DNA of 64,000 nt from an uncultured Prochlorococcus sp. (GTDB lineage Bacteria; Cyanobacteriota; Cyanobacteriia; PCC-6307; Cyanobiaceae). The notes under the pieces are model-generated. The model saw only the letters and a program-made list of their open reading frames with translations. It did not search any database and was not told the origin of the DNA. A program made the position numbers and the translations under genes. The DNA lies in assembly GCA_902573045.1 (NCBI GenBank), contig CACGIB010000002.1, positions 1 to 64,000 of the forward strand, read 5' to 3'. Below are positions 10,451 through 19,823 of the stretch, piece after piece (within the stretch, counting starts at the first letter, position 1; every line of letters begins with the position of its first letter).

Positions 10451-10771
10451 ATGACTGCATCAATTGCACAACAAAAAATAAGAATAAGACTTAAAGCATT
10501 TGATAGAAGAATGCTTGATTTGTCTTGTGACAAAATAATTCAAACTGCTGATACTACTTCTGCCTCAGCTATAGGTCCAATACCTTTACCTACAAAAAGG
10601 AAGATTTATTGTGTCCTAAGATCACCACATGTTGATAAAGATTCTAGAGAGCATTTTGAAACAAGAACACATCGAAGAATAATTGATATCTATAGTCCTT
10701 CCGCAAAAACTATTGATGCTTTAATGAAGTTAGACCTCCCTAGTGGTGTAGATATAGAAGTTAAACTTTAA
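10451..10771 (+). CDS. rpsJ: 30S ribosomal protein S10
   Basis: S10 of the 30S head, also a partner of NusB/NusG in transcription antitermination. The 106-residue length, the [13 protein letters not shown] start region and the [17 protein letters not shown] loop are typical. Here it ends the str cluster after tufA instead of heading a separate S10 operon, the common cyanobacterial arrangement. The 102-base gap to tufA contains the hairpin at 10406-10427. Confidence 0.98.
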   Translation: MTASIAQQKIRIRLKAFDRRMLDLSCDKIIQTADTTSASAIGPIPLPTKRKIYCVLRSPHVDKDSREHFETRTHRRIIDIYSPSAKTIDALMKLDLPSGVDIEVKL

Positions 10772-10812
10772 AGAATCCCGAAATTGCCTTAAATTGACTA
10801 ATATAAGCTTAA

Positions 10813-10818
10813 TATAAT
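10813..10818 (+). promoter_or_regulatory. candidate -10 box for the Lon-domain gene
   Basis: A perfect TATAAT lies only ten bases before the ATG at 10828, which would give an almost leaderless message. A TTGACT at 10794-10799 is too close (13 bases) for a normal -35 spacing; a TATAAG at 10802-10807 is the alternative. Confidence 0.3.
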
Positions 10819-10827
10819 GAGGTTTAA

Positions 10828-11484
10828 ATGGGAGAACTCTCTGTAAGGGAATTACCTTTGTTTCCTTTGCCAGATGTAGTCCTTTTCCCACAAGAAGTTT
10901 TACCTTTACATATTTTTGAATCGAGATATAGAATCATGCTTCAATCTGTACTCGAAAGCGACTCTATGTTTGGAGTTATTAAATGGGATCCAACTACTAA
11001 AAGTATGGCTAATGTTGGATGTTGCGCTCAAATCATAAAACATCAAACTGCTGAGGATGGGAGAAGTAATATTATCACTTTGGGACAACAAAGATTTCAA
11101 GTTTTAGAAATCTCTCGTTCGACTCCATTTTATTCTGCAATGGTAAGTTGGATAAGTGATGATAATATTGATGAACTTCAAAAATTAGATTCTCTTAAAG
11201 ATTCAGTAAAAGAAGCACTTAATGATGTTATTAACCTTACTAGTAAATTAACTAATACTAAGAAAAATCTGCCGGATAAATTACCTGACAACCCAATGGA
11301 TTTATCATTTTGGATAGGTGCTCATTTGGGCGGTCCTGTCGCGGAGGAACAGCAAAGACTTCTTGAGGAAAGAAATACTTTTACCCGTTTGCAAAGAGAA
11401 TTTGAAATGCTTGATCATACAAGAAAACAACTAGCAGCAAGAACAGCATTGAAAGAAAGTTTTCCTGATATAAAAGAAAATTAA
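10828..11484 (+). CDS. Lon N-terminal (LON substrate-binding) domain protein
   Basis: 218 residues that match the N-terminal domain of Lon protease: the start LPLFPLPDVVLFPQEVLPLHIFE is the family hallmark. There is no AAA+ ATPase or protease domain, so it cannot be a Lon protease by itself; it is a stand-alone LON-domain protein of the kind common in cyanobacteria, perhaps a substrate-binding or adaptor protein. The stop codon abuts the ATG of the next gene with no spacer, so the two are cotranscribed and probably translationally coupled, though no functional link is known to me. Confidence 0.88.
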   Translation: MGELSVRELPLFPLPDVVLFPQEVLPLHIFESRYRIMLQSVLESDSMFGVIKWDPTTKSMANVGCCAQIIKHQTAEDGRSNIITLGQQRFQVLEISRSTPFYSAMVSWISDDNIDELQKLDSLKDSVKEALNDVINLTSKLTNTKKNLPDKLPDNPMDLSFWIGAHLGGPVAEEQQRLLEERNTFTRLQREFEMLDHTRKQLAARTALKESFPDIKEN

Positions 11485-12420
11485 ATGTTTGAATTTTTAT
11501 TACCTTTTTTTTTAATAGTTTTATTCTTTTTATTCCTAACTATAATCTGGAGAATTAATGCTAGAAAATATATTTCATCTGGTACAGTGGCTTCCGCATA
11601 CGATGCTTGGACCCAGGATAGATTACTTGAGAGATTGTGGGGAGAACATATACATCTAGGCTTTTATCCCTCAGGGAAAAAAAATATTGATTTTAGAAAG
11701 GCTAAAGTCCAATTTGTTCATGAATTAGTCAAGTGGAGTGGTTTAGATAAATTACCAAAGGGATCTAGAATACTCGATGTAGGTTGCGGAATAGGGGGAA
11801 GTTCTAGAATTCTTGCAGAATATTATGGGTTTAATGTTACTGGGATTACAATTAGTCCCGCTCAAGTAAAAAGAGCAAGAGAACTTACTCCTCAAGGAAT
11901 AAATTGTAACTTTCAAGTTATGGATGCTTTGGATTTGAAATTTGACGATGGATCATTTGATGCTGTCTGGAGCGTGGAGGCTGGTGCACACATGAATGAT
12001 AAAACTAGCTTCGCTGATGAAATGCTCAGAGCATTGAGACCTGGTGGGTATTTGGCATTGGCTGATTGGAACTCAAGAGACCTCAAGGCATATCCTCCAT
12101 CATTTTTTGAGAAGTTGGTTCTTAAACAATTACTCGAACAATGGGTACATCCTAATTTTACTAGCATTAACGAATTCAGTAATATCCTAAGAACTAATAA
12201 AAACAGTGCAGGGAGAGTTATTTCTGAGAATTGGAATGCCTATACAAATCCTTCATGGTACGACTCTATTATTGAGGGCATTAGAAGACCCTTTGCAATT
12301 TTGTCCCTTGGCCCTTTAGCGATAGTGAAGTCGATCAGAGAGATCCCAACAATACTTCTTATGAATTGGGCATTTCAAAAAGGTTTAATGGAGTTTGGAG
12401 TTTATAAATGTAGGGGATAA
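11485..12420 (+). CDS. 2-methyl-6-phytyl/solanyl-benzoquinone methyltransferase, cyanobacterial (Slr0418) type
   Basis: SAM-dependent methyltransferase of 311 residues with an N-terminal hydrophobic anchor (about residues 3-22) and SAM motif I ILDVGCGIGG at 96-105, followed by a conserved acidic and SVEAGAHM region. This layout fits the cyanobacterial/algal MPBQ-MSBQ methyltransferase that methylates quinone precursors of tocopherol and plastoquinone. Other C-methyltransferases of the tocopherol or sterol type share the same fold, so the exact substrate is inferred. The gene follows the LON-domain gene without a gap and converges on pheA. Confidence 0.75.
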   Translation: MFEFLLPFFLIVLFFLFLTIIWRINARKYISSGTVASAYDAWTQDRLLERLWGEHIHLGFYPSGKKNIDFRKAKVQFVHELVKWSGLDKLPKGSRILDVGCGIGGSSRILAEYYGFNVTGITISPAQVKRARELTPQGINCNFQVMDALDLKFDDGSFDAVWSVEAGAHMNDKTSFADEMLRALRPGGYLALADWNSRDLKAYPPSFFEKLVLKQLLEQWVHPNFTSINEFSNILRTNKNSAGRVISENWNAYTNPSWYDSIIEGIRRPFAILSLGPLAIVKSIREIPTILLMNWAFQKGLMEFGVYKCRG

Positions 12421-12421
12421 A

Positions 12422-13267
12422 TTAATCTAGTTCAACATTTTCTGAAAAATAATTTCCGAAATCTACAAAGTTCTGGCATAAGGGTTTTAGATTATTTTTT
12501 AATTCAAGAAGGTTTTCTATTTTATTTTGATTATTTATTTCTAAGTCTATGTAGATAATATATTCTCCTAACTCTCTTTTTGAAGGCCTAGATTCTATTT
12601 TACTCATATTAAATCCAAAATCTGCAATATAATTAATTGCCTTAAGTAAAGAACCAGGTTTGTTTGAGATTAATGAGAAAGCAAAACTTGAAATATTAGC
12701 TAAATTTGAATTTGATTCTTTGCTCAACAAAACAAATCTAGTGCAATTACCTGGAACATCATTAATAGGAAAGGCTAATTCTTTGACTCCTTCAATTTGA
12801 ATAAGTGATTTTGAACCTATAGCTGCTCTAAATTTACTCCCCTTCACCATATTGACAGCTTCTGATGTTGAATTTGTTGGTAGCGGAATTGCATTTGGCA
12901 GATTTTCTGATAACCATTCTGAACATTGAGCTAATGCTTGAGGATGAGATAACACTTCTGAAATGATTGAAAGTTCCCCATCACTAATTAATGCGTGTTT
13001 TATGGGTAAAACAATTGCTTTATTTATAAAAATGTCAGGAAATTTCCAAAGGGCATCTAAAGTGGCTGTAACTCCACCTTCTACAGAGTTTTCTATAGGA
13101 ACTACGGCAGCATCACAATTGTTGTAGGCTATTGATTTAATCACCGAATGTAACCCATTACATGGTACAAATATAGGTGTCTGAAAATTGGCAAGCTTTG
13201 ATAATATATGAGCTGCTTTTTCTGCGTATGTTCCTTTAGGGCCTAAATATGCAACTTGTTTGCGCAT
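12422..13267 (-). CDS. pheA: prephenate dehydratase
   Basis: Converts prephenate to phenylpyruvate for phenylalanine synthesis (or arogenate to phenylalanine; the sequence does not settle which). The catalytic domain starts VAYLGPKGTYAE and contains the TRF motif at 176-178. A C-terminal ACT domain (about 195-275) carries ESRP at 225-228, the part that binds phenylalanine for feedback inhibition. There is no chorismate mutase domain, so it is the monofunctional form. It is divergent from the DUF1997 gene with 52 bases between starts and nearly touches the methyltransferase stop. Confidence 0.95.
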   Translation of the reverse strand: MRKQVAYLGPKGTYAEKAAHILSKLANFQTPIFVPCNGLHSVIKSIAYNNCDAAVVPIENSVEGGVTATLDALWKFPDIFINKAIVLPIKHALISDGELSIISEVLSHPQALAQCSEWLSENLPNAIPLPTNSTSEAVNMVKGSKFRAAIGSKSLIQIEGVKELAFPINDVPGNCTRFVLLSKESNSNLANISSFAFSLISNKPGSLLKAINYIADFGFNMSKIESRPSKRELGEYIIYIDLEINNQNKIENLLELKNNLKPLCQNFVDFGNYFSENVELD

Positions 13268-13319
13268 GATTAATAGTAAAAAAAAAAGAGATCAAATGAG
13301 CATTGGAGGGGTATAGGAA

Positions 13320-13838
13320 ATGCTATTGTCTTTTGATGCTAAACAGAAACTTAAGCTTTCTGTAAAAAGAAATAAAGAATATCTTTCTAAATATCTTTTG
13401 GAAGAAGAAAGAGTTGTTGGAGCAATGCTGGATTCCAAAAAATTAGCACCTGAAGGGTTAGGTAAGTACAAGTATACAGTAACGAGTTTTAAGGTTTTTC
13501 AATTAGATATTAACCCCGTTGTTTCAATTGCGGTAGAAAACAAAGATGGAATATTAAGAATGAGCGCCCTTGATAGTAAATTGGATGGTTTGGGCATGAT
13601 TGATGACTTTAATCTTATTTTAAAAGCCAATTTGGAAGCAACTGATATTGGATTGGAAGGAGAGGCACTTTTAGGCGTATCTGTAAGTCAACCTCCCATA
13701 TTGAAGCTTGTACCAAAGAAAATTTTAGAATCTACTGGTCATTCTGTATTAAATGGAATTTTGTTGGGTATAAAGTCCAGAGTTCAAATGCAATTAGTTA
13801 AAGATTTTGGAGATTGGTGTGAATCAAATGAGATATGA
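13320..13838 (+). CDS. DUF1997 family protein
   Basis: 172 residues with the features of the DUF1997 family, which is conserved in cyanobacteria and plastid-bearing plants: a beta-rich lipid-binding-like fold with a long strand pattern ([19 protein letters not shown]) and a C-terminal helix. Function is not known. The ATG is preceded by a strong GGAGGGG ribosome-binding site. Its last 55 bases overlap the 3' end of rnhB on the other strand. No signal peptide is visible. Confidence 0.8.
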   Translation: MLLSFDAKQKLKLSVKRNKEYLSKYLLEEERVVGAMLDSKKLAPEGLGKYKYTVTSFKVFQLDINPVVSIAVENKDGILRMSALDSKLDGLGMIDDFNLILKANLEATDIGLEGEALLGVSVSQPPILKLVPKKILESTGHSVLNGILLGIKSRVQMQLVKDFGDWCESNEI

Positions 13839-14440
13839 TTTTTCAAAAAATTTTTCCTATGAAGATTAGTTATTCCATTTTCTTTGATAATGCAAAGATG
13901 CTCTCTGGTACCGTAACCTTTATTTTTAAATATTAAGTATCCTGGGTATTTTTTTTCTAACCTTTCCATTAGATTGTCCCGATATACTTTCGCAAGTATA
14001 CTCGCTGATGATATTGAGATAAATTTCGAGTCTCCCGATACTATATTTTTTTGAATTCCTTTCCATGGTCTTAATAATAATGGCCCATCAATTATTAATT
14101 CAGATGGTCTCTCTTTTAATTTGTTTAAAGCTCTTATCATTGAAAGTTCAGTGGCAACTCTGATACCGAGCTTATCTATTTCTCTGGCTGAGGATTGCCC
14201 AATTCCATAATCTGAAGAAAGTGATAAAATTTTCGGTAAAAGTATTTTTCTCTTTTTGGCAGTTAATTTTTTACTATCCATCACTCCAAAATTTTTTAAA
14301 GTAAATTTATTTTTTTCTGTTAGTACAACAACTGCTGAGAAAACTGGACCAAAAACTGCTCCCTTCCCAACTTCATCTATTCCAACTTCGTAATTCTTAT
14401 TCAATACTTGCTGAAGATCTTCTTCTTTTTTTTCTTGCAT
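13784..14440 (-). CDS. rnhB: ribonuclease HII
   Basis: Endonuclease that cuts RNA in RNA-DNA hybrids and removes misincorporated ribonucleotides. The catalytic motif appears as [14 protein letters not shown], with Lys in place of the usual Arg of DEVGRG, and the later acidic segments ([21 protein letters not shown]) are present. The start overlaps the 3' end of the RNase E gene by 44 bases in another frame, so two RNA-degrading enzymes share a transcript. The 3' end overlaps the DUF1997 gene by 55 bases in the opposite direction. Confidence 0.95.
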   Translation of the reverse strand: MQEKKEEDLQQVLNKNYEVGIDEVGKGAVFGPVFSAVVVLTEKNKFTLKNFGVMDSKKLTAKKRKILLPKILSLSSDYGIGQSSAREIDKLGIRVATELSMIRALNKLKERPSELIIDGPLLLRPWKGIQKNIVSGDSKFISISSASILAKVYRDNLMERLEKKYPGYLIFKNKGYGTREHLCIIKENGITNLHRKNFLKNHISFDSHQSPKSLTNCI

Positions 14441-16214
14441 TGTTTATCTCATCTGTATTTTCAAATTCATCCTTCTTATCCAACAATTCAATCTCTTCAT
14501 TATCATTAATTTTTTTAATTGATTTATTTTTAGAATTTTCATTTGCTTCAATATTAATCTCAAGTTCTTTAACTTCTTTAGATTTTGAGATTTTTTTCAC
14601 TTGTTTTGTGATGGTCTTATTATTATCTAAAGTTTTGTCCTTACCATTTTCTTTTAAACGGACAAAATTATTGCTAGTAAGATATTCTTTACCCAACTTA
14701 ATAAGTGGATTAATACCTAACTGACTGAAAACAATTGTTTCATCATTTGTAAGATCAACAGTGATTAAATTTTTTTCTTTCGAATTTAACGTATTTAATT
14801 CAACATTTTCACTTTCTGGTTTATTAGAAGAATTCTCCTTATTTTGGTTCTTGGTTTTAAGGAATTCCTTTTCAATTATTTTTTCCTGCTTATCAGTTGA
14901 TTGCGAAGTATCTATGTCGAGAGATTTCAAACTGTTTGATTTATTTGGTTTTTCTTCAGGATCTTTAATAAGAAAACTAGAAATTTCATAATTTAATTGA
15001 TTTTCTATATGTCCTGTACCATTGCAAGTAGAACATTTTCTACCGAATAATTCATATATATTTTGACCTTGTCTTTTTCTAGTTAACTCAACTAAACCTA
15101 ATTCAGTAAGCTGAGCTATCTGAGGTCTCGCAGAATCATCTTTTATTGCGGAAGAAAAATGCTCAAGTAATTGGAATTGATCCCTTCTTGATTCCATATC
15201 GATAAAATCTACTACTATTACCCCACCAATATTTCTTAATTTCATTTGCTTTGAGATTTCAACTGCTGCTTCGCAATTCGTCCATAAAACAGTTTGTCTT
15301 GAGTTGGCCGACCTCGTAAATGATCCAGAGTTTACATCAATTACTGTTAGAGCTTCAGTTGGTTCAATAATGATATATCCTCCTGAAGGCAGATCTACTC
15401 TCGGTTGAAGAGCTTTTTGAATTGTTTTCTTTATTTCGTACTTCTCTAAAATATGTTGATTTAAATTGTTATCGTAAAATTCAATATTTAGATCCGAATC
15501 ATAGTTTATTAAAAAATCTTTTGCTTTTTCAACTGAAAATTTACTATCGATAATTACGCTTTTAGTTGATATTTTAATATGATCTCTCAAAATCTTAAGA
15601 GAGAAATCATCATCTCTTTTTATTAAATTTGGTGGATTAGAAGTCTCGGTTACTTTTAAAATGTTTTCCCATTGTTGAATTAAATTTTCTAAATCTTCAA
15701 TAAGTAGTTCTTCTTTTATCTTTTCAGCCTCTGTTCTAAATAGTAAACCTGTGCTGGGTGGTTTTATTAAAACCCCAAGAGCTTTTAAACGGCTTCTTTC
15801 TGTCTCTGTATTTATTTTTCTGGAAATATTTACTCCTTGACCATAGGGCTGTAATATCAAGTACTTTCCAGGTATTGATATACTTCCGGTGAGTCTAGGA
15901 CCTTTAGATCCTGTGGGTTCCTTTATTACCTGCACTAGAACTTTTTGTTTTGGTTCTAGTAATTCAGTTATTGCATAAATTCCTTTTTTGAGTCTTAATG
16001 GTCCAAGATCTGATATATGAATAAATCCATTTTTATCACTTTCACCAATATTTATGAAGGCGGCATCAATCCCAGGGAGAACATTTTCAACGGTTCCAAA
16101 AAAAATATCGCCAATTTGATATTGACCTTGTGCGACGATTAATTCATCAACACGATCATCTGTGAGTAGTGCTGCAATCCGAGCCTGCTCAGCGATGATA
16201 ATTTGCTGAGACAT
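14397..16214 (-). CDS. rne: ribonuclease E/G
   Basis: Main endoribonuclease of mRNA decay and RNA processing. The catalytic half holds an S1 domain (about 35-120), the DNase I-like active site with D293 (VIDVNSG) and D336 (VVDFIDM), and the Zn-link C394 and C397 (CSTC) that ties the dimer. From about 405 to 590 the chain is low-complexity, rich in Lys, Asn, Glu and Ser, and probably disordered. It ends in KKRRRSSAS at 595-603, matching the arginine-rich C-terminal signal that binds PNPase in other cyanobacteria. 605 residues is a usual cyanobacterial length. Confidence 0.96.
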   Translation of the reverse strand: MSQQIIIAEQARIAALLTDDRVDELIVAQGQYQIGDIFFGTVENVLPGIDAAFINIGESDKNGFIHISDLGPLRLKKGIYAITELLEPKQKVLVQVIKEPTGSKGPRLTGSISIPGKYLILQPYGQGVNISRKINTETERSRLKALGVLIKPPSTGLLFRTEAEKIKEELLIEDLENLIQQWENILKVTETSNPPNLIKRDDDFSLKILRDHIKISTKSVIIDSKFSVEKAKDFLINYDSDLNIEFYDNNLNQHILEKYEIKKTIQKALQPRVDLPSGGYIIIEPTEALTVIDVNSGSFTRSANSRQTVLWTNCEAAVEISKQMKLRNIGGVIVVDFIDMESRRDQFQLLEHFSSAIKDDSARPQIAQLTELGLVELTRKRQGQNIYELFGRKCSTCNGTGHIENQLNYEISSFLIKDPEEKPNKSNSLKSLDIDTSQSTDKQEKIIEKEFLKTKNQNKENSSNKPESENVELNTLNSKEKNLITVDLTNDETIVFSQLGINPLIKLGKEYLTSNNFVRLKENGKDKTLDNNKTITKQVKKISKSKEVKELEINIEANENSKNKSIKKINDNEEIELLDKKDEFENTDEINNARKKRRRSSASIE

Positions 16215-16480
16215 ATAATTGATTCTGAATGGTTTGAATTTTGAAAATCATCTTGAGTAAATAATTAAATTTTTTATCTTTTTTATATAAGTAATAGTTT
16301 TTAACTATTATTATTTACTTTTTAAAATTAAAAGAAATTAAATTCTGCTATTTATAAAGCTTTAGACGACTTTCAAATTATTTGAAATTGAATTCATAGC
16401 CATGATTTTCTCTTGATTCAATCATAACTAAACCAATTTTAACATCTAATCACCACTAAAGCACGTTGATCCATTATCCT
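16215..16480 (-). promoter_or_regulatory. long AT-rich leader region of rne
   Basis: About 270 bases upstream of the RNase E ATG hold no gene on either strand. They include a perfect eight-base inverted repeat with a TTT/AAA loop (16292-16310). Work on Prochlorococcus MED4 describes a long rne 5' leader that matters for autoregulation and is bypassed during phage infection; this stretch is the matching position here. The dapL promoter must also lie at its far end. Confidence 0.45.
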
Positions 16481-16486
16481 TATATT
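16481..16486 (+). promoter_or_regulatory. candidate -10 box for dapL
   Basis: TATATT, 20 bases before the GTG at 16506. If used, transcription would begin near 16493, downstream of the alternative TTG at 16485, which supports the GTG as start. Confidence 0.3.
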
Positions 16487-16505
16487 GATTAAGTTTTTAT
16501 CTAAA

Positions 16506-17732
16506 GTGGTTCAAGTAAACGAAAATTATTTAAAGCTCAAAGCAGGCTATTTATTTCCTGAAATTGCTAAAAGGGTAAAAATGTATTCTCAATCAAATGA
16601 GATTTCTAAAATAATTAAACTTGGTATAGGAGACGTAACAGAACCATTACCTAAAGCATGCAGAGACGCTATGAGTGAAGCTTTAAATGATATGGGAACA
16701 CTTGAAGGTTTTAGGGGTTATGGACCAGAGCAGGGTTATTCATGGCTAAGAGAAAAAATATCTGAACACGATTTCATTTCAAGAGGTTGTAAAATTTCAC
16801 CTGATGAAATATTTGTTTCAGATGGTTCGAAATGCGATAGTAGCAACATTTTAGATATTCTTGGCAATAATAATTCCATTGCTGTAACAGATCCTGTTTA
16901 CCCTGTTTATGTAGATAGTAATGTTATGACTGGAAGAACTGGAGATGCTCTCGAGAATGGAACTTATCAAGGATTGACATATCTTGCAATAAATGAGGAA
17001 AATAACTTTCTGCCAGAACTACCTAAAAATAAAGTTGATATTTTATATCTTTGTTTTCCAAATAATCCTACTGGAGCAACGATTACTAAAGAAGACTTGA
17101 AAAAGTGGGTTGATTATGCGCTTCAAAACAAATCTTTAATACTTTTTGATGCAGCTTATGAAGCATTTATTCAAGATAAGGAAATTCCTCATTCAATATA
17201 TGAGATTGAGGGATCAAAGGATTGCGCTATTGAATTTAGATCTTTTTCAAAAAATGCAGGATTCACTGGGGTAAGATGTGCTTATACGGTAATACCTAAA
17301 AATCTTAAAGGCTTTAGCTCAACTAATGAGGAAATAGATTTATGGCCTCTTTGGAATAGGCGACAATCTACAAAATTCAACGGAGTAAGTTATATCGTTC
17401 AGAAAGGGGCAGAGGCTGTTTATTCTCTTGAAGGGAAGAAACAGGTGAGAGGTTTAATTGATTTTTATATGGAAAATGCAAAAATTATGAAAAATAAACT
17501 TCAGAATTCAGGGTATAGAGTCTATGGTGGGGACAATGCTCCTTATATCTGGATTAAAGTTCCCGATCAAATGACATCTTGGGACTTTTTTGATTTCCTT
17601 CTCCAAAAAGTTAGTGTAGTGGGTACACCTGGGAGCGGATTTGGGTTGGCAGGAGAGGGTTATTTTCGCTTGTCAGCATTTAACTCACGATCAAAGGTCC
17701 TTGAAGCAATGGAAAGAATAATTAATATATAA
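16506..17732 (+). CDS. dapL: LL-diaminopimelate aminotransferase
   Basis: PLP enzyme that converts tetrahydrodipicolinate to LL-diaminopimelate in one step, the short lysine/peptidoglycan route used by cyanobacteria, plants and Chlamydia. The fold type I features are present: CFPNNPTG, and the Schiff-base lysine in [10 protein letters not shown] near residue 243. I start it at the GTG at 16506 (408 residues, [24 protein letters not shown] start, the usual family length); the frame also has a TTG at 16485 that would add seven residues but overlaps a likely -10 box. clpS follows in 32 bases. Confidence 0.94.
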   Translation: MVQVNENYLKLKAGYLFPEIAKRVKMYSQSNEISKIIKLGIGDVTEPLPKACRDAMSEALNDMGTLEGFRGYGPEQGYSWLREKISEHDFISRGCKISPDEIFVSDGSKCDSSNILDILGNNNSIAVTDPVYPVYVDSNVMTGRTGDALENGTYQGLTYLAINEENNFLPELPKNKVDILYLCFPNNPTGATITKEDLKKWVDYALQNKSLILFDAAYEAFIQDKEIPHSIYEIEGSKDCAIEFRSFSKNAGFTGVRCAYTVIPKNLKGFSSTNEEIDLWPLWNRRQSTKFNGVSYIVQKGAEAVYSLEGKKQVRGLIDFYMENAKIMKNKLQNSGYRVYGGDNAPYIWIKVPDQMTSWDFFDFLLQKVSVVGTPGSGFGLAGEGYFRLSAFNSRSKVLEAMERIINI

Positions 17733-17764
17733 TTATCAGTACAATTTAAACTTTAATAAATCTA

Positions 17765-18082
17765 ATGCTATCTATAAAGTTAGAACAAAGTGGAAGTAAT
17801 AATTCAGCAGTGATTGAAAAGAAACCTGCTGAGTTAAAAAATAAATCTCCAAAATATAAAGTTTTACTTCATAATGACCCAGTTAATTCTATGGAGTATG
17901 TCACTATCTCACTCCGAGAAGTTGTGCCTCAATTAAGCGAACAAGATGCTATTGCAATAATGCTTGAAGCACACAATACGGGCGTGGGTTTAGTAATTGT
18001 TTGTGATTTAGAGCCAGCAGAATTCTACTCAGAATCATTAAAATCAAAAGGAATTTCTAGCTCAATTGAGAAAGAGGATTAA
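17765..18082 (+). CDS. clpS: ATP-dependent Clp protease adaptor ClpS
   Basis: Adaptor that hands N-degron substrates to the Clp chaperone (ClpC in cyanobacteria). The 105 residues include the conserved core YKVLLHNDPVNSMEYV, the substrate-pocket HND element, and the LMLEAH-like MLEAHNTG segment. The 30-residue N-terminal tail is polar and likely flexible, as expected. It lies 32 bases after dapL and converges on the radical SAM gene. Cyanobacteria often have two ClpS forms; which one this is cannot be decided here. Confidence 0.93.
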   Translation: MLSIKLEQSGSNNSAVIEKKPAELKNKSPKYKVLLHNDPVNSMEYVTISLREVVPQLSEQDAIAIMLEAHNTGVGLVIVCDLEPAEFYSESLKSKGISSSIEKED

Positions 18083-18097
18083 TAAAGGTTGAATTGA

Positions 18098-19717
18098 TTA
18101 TTTAGAATGAGCTAATTTCCTTTCGGATAAAGGACGCACATTTAGGGATTCTTTTAAAGAGGACTTTCCATATTCTCTCTCAAGAATGTCGATAACTGTT
18201 TTACCAAATTCGTCTTCAAGATTATCAAAAGCTTCTAAGCAAACCTGACCAAGTTTTTTCCCTAGTGAGCCTGGATTCCAAAGAAGTTTTCTCGCTGTCC
18301 AAGGCATCATGCTCATTGGATTATAATTTGGCTTCAAAATTTTATGTTCCAGGGCGTACTTCTCCAGAAGAGTGTGAGGTTGCAAACCTATAAAGAATAT
18401 AGCTGGATCAACTAAGCCTTTACCAAAAATATTTTCTAATTCTCTATGGTAGGCAATTGTTTGTCTTATTGTGCTGGGCGTTTCATCAAAAACATTAAAT
18501 GAATAATTGACTGAAACATGATTCTTGAAACCTGATTTGACTAGCATTCTGCAATTATTTAATACAGTTTCAAGGTCATAAGCTAATCTCATTTTTCTAA
18601 CAAGTTCTTGAGATCCTGATGTGATACCTATTTCAAAGTAGCTCATACCTGTATCAACCATAAGTTGCGCTAGCTCAGCATCAATATTATCTGCTCTGAT
18701 ATATGCAGCCCAATTAATATCGACCCAGCCTTGGTCCTTAATTGCTTGCAGGAGTATTTTTGCATCTTCAATATGTTTTTTGGCTGGAATAAACTGTGCA
18801 TCAGTGAACCAAAATCCCCTTACTCCAAGATCATATAATTGCTTCATTTCTTTGATTACTTCATTTACAGGATTAACGCGAACTTGTTTCCCCTCGACAA
18901 CTGTGTAAACACAGAAACAACAATTATGCGGACAACCTCTTTTCGTTTGTACTCCTACGTAATAATCTCCACCTTCTATATACCAATCGAATTCAGGCCA
19001 TATTGATTTAATATATTTATAGTTGCAAGCAGTTTTAACAGTTCCTGAAGGTTGCTCATGTATTAATTTGTTGCGAGGTTTTTGTCCAGCAATGTAACAT
19101 CTTTCATCTTCTATTGAATCTCCTCTAATGATTTTTTCTATGAGATTTTCTCCCTCTCCAACTGATACAACAGTACCTTTTGGGAGAAGACCTCCCAATT
19201 GTTCATAGAAGACACTAACAGCTCCACCTCCTAAAATTACTTTTACATTTTTATTATATTTTTCTGCTCTTTTTAGTCCCATCTTGACTAAAGAAGTATT
19301 TCTATATATTTCTCCATAATGAGATGCAATTAATTTTAATCCTCCCCATGAACCTCTAATTTTTTTAAGGATATTTTTTGAGTAGAAAACTTCAAAAGAG
19401 TTTTGTAGAGGATTTCCACTCCTACCATCAACAGGTGCATAAATTTGTATATCTCTCCATGAAAAAATGATTAGGTGTGGTCTAAATTGATCGATTTTTC
19501 TAGCCAAATAATTGGAAACTTTATTAGATGGAATGATTGCTAGATCAATGAATTGCTGCTCTAAACTTGGAAAACATTTATGTATATGGTCAGCTAAATA
19601 AATAGGTCCTATTGGAAATATTGGATTACATGGCAATCTTACAGTTAGTATTTTTCCATAGTGCTTTCTTTGGTAATTTTTTTTATTTAATTTTTCCAGC
19701 TTCAAATTAAAATTCAT
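18098..19717 (-). CDS. B12-binding-type radical SAM protein of unknown substrate
   Basis: 539 residues in the BchE-like arrangement: an N-terminal cobalamin-binding-like Rossmann domain (about 25-215, with GGGAVSVF and VSVGEGE) followed by a radical SAM domain with CX3CX2C in KRGCPHNCCFC and downstream GVRGFWFTDAQFI. I do not see the DXHXXG cobalamin-ligating motif, which many BchE-type members also lack. The reaction is unknown; related enzymes build or modify tetrapyrroles, hopanoids and lipids. It heads downstream of two glycosyltransferase genes on the same strand, with 106 bases before it, so a role in modifying a surface lipid or glycan is possible but not shown. Confidence 0.8.
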   Translation of the reverse strand: MNFNLKLEKLNKKNYQRKHYGKILTVRLPCNPIFPIGPIYLADHIHKCFPSLEQQFIDLAIIPSNKVSNYLARKIDQFRPHLIIFSWRDIQIYAPVDGRSGNPLQNSFEVFYSKNILKKIRGSWGGLKLIASHYGEIYRNTSLVKMGLKRAEKYNKNVKVILGGGAVSVFYEQLGGLLPKGTVVSVGEGENLIEKIIRGDSIEDERCYIAGQKPRNKLIHEQPSGTVKTACNYKYIKSIWPEFDWYIEGGDYYVGVQTKRGCPHNCCFCVYTVVEGKQVRVNPVNEVIKEMKQLYDLGVRGFWFTDAQFIPAKKHIEDAKILLQAIKDQGWVDINWAAYIRADNIDAELAQLMVDTGMSYFEIGITSGSQELVRKMRLAYDLETVLNNCRMLVKSGFKNHVSVNYSFNVFDETPSTIRQTIAYHRELENIFGKGLVDPAIFFIGLQPHTLLEKYALEHKILKPNYNPMSMMPWTARKLLWNPGSLGKKLGQVCLEAFDNLEDEFGKTVIDILEREYGKSSLKESLNVRPLSERKLAHSK

Positions 19718-19823
19718 GTTATGAAATTTAATGAATTTATTTCACTTAAGAATCTAACTACTTTATTACTAATTTGGAGAAATTAAAAATCCAAAGAAAA
19801 TACTTGCAAAAATTTTATTTAAT

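Noticed and set aside
14440..14991. Ser/Phe/Leu-rich frames antisense to the rne tail
   Set aside because: They mirror the Lys/Glu/Asn-rich low-complexity tail of RNase E and have no independent signals.
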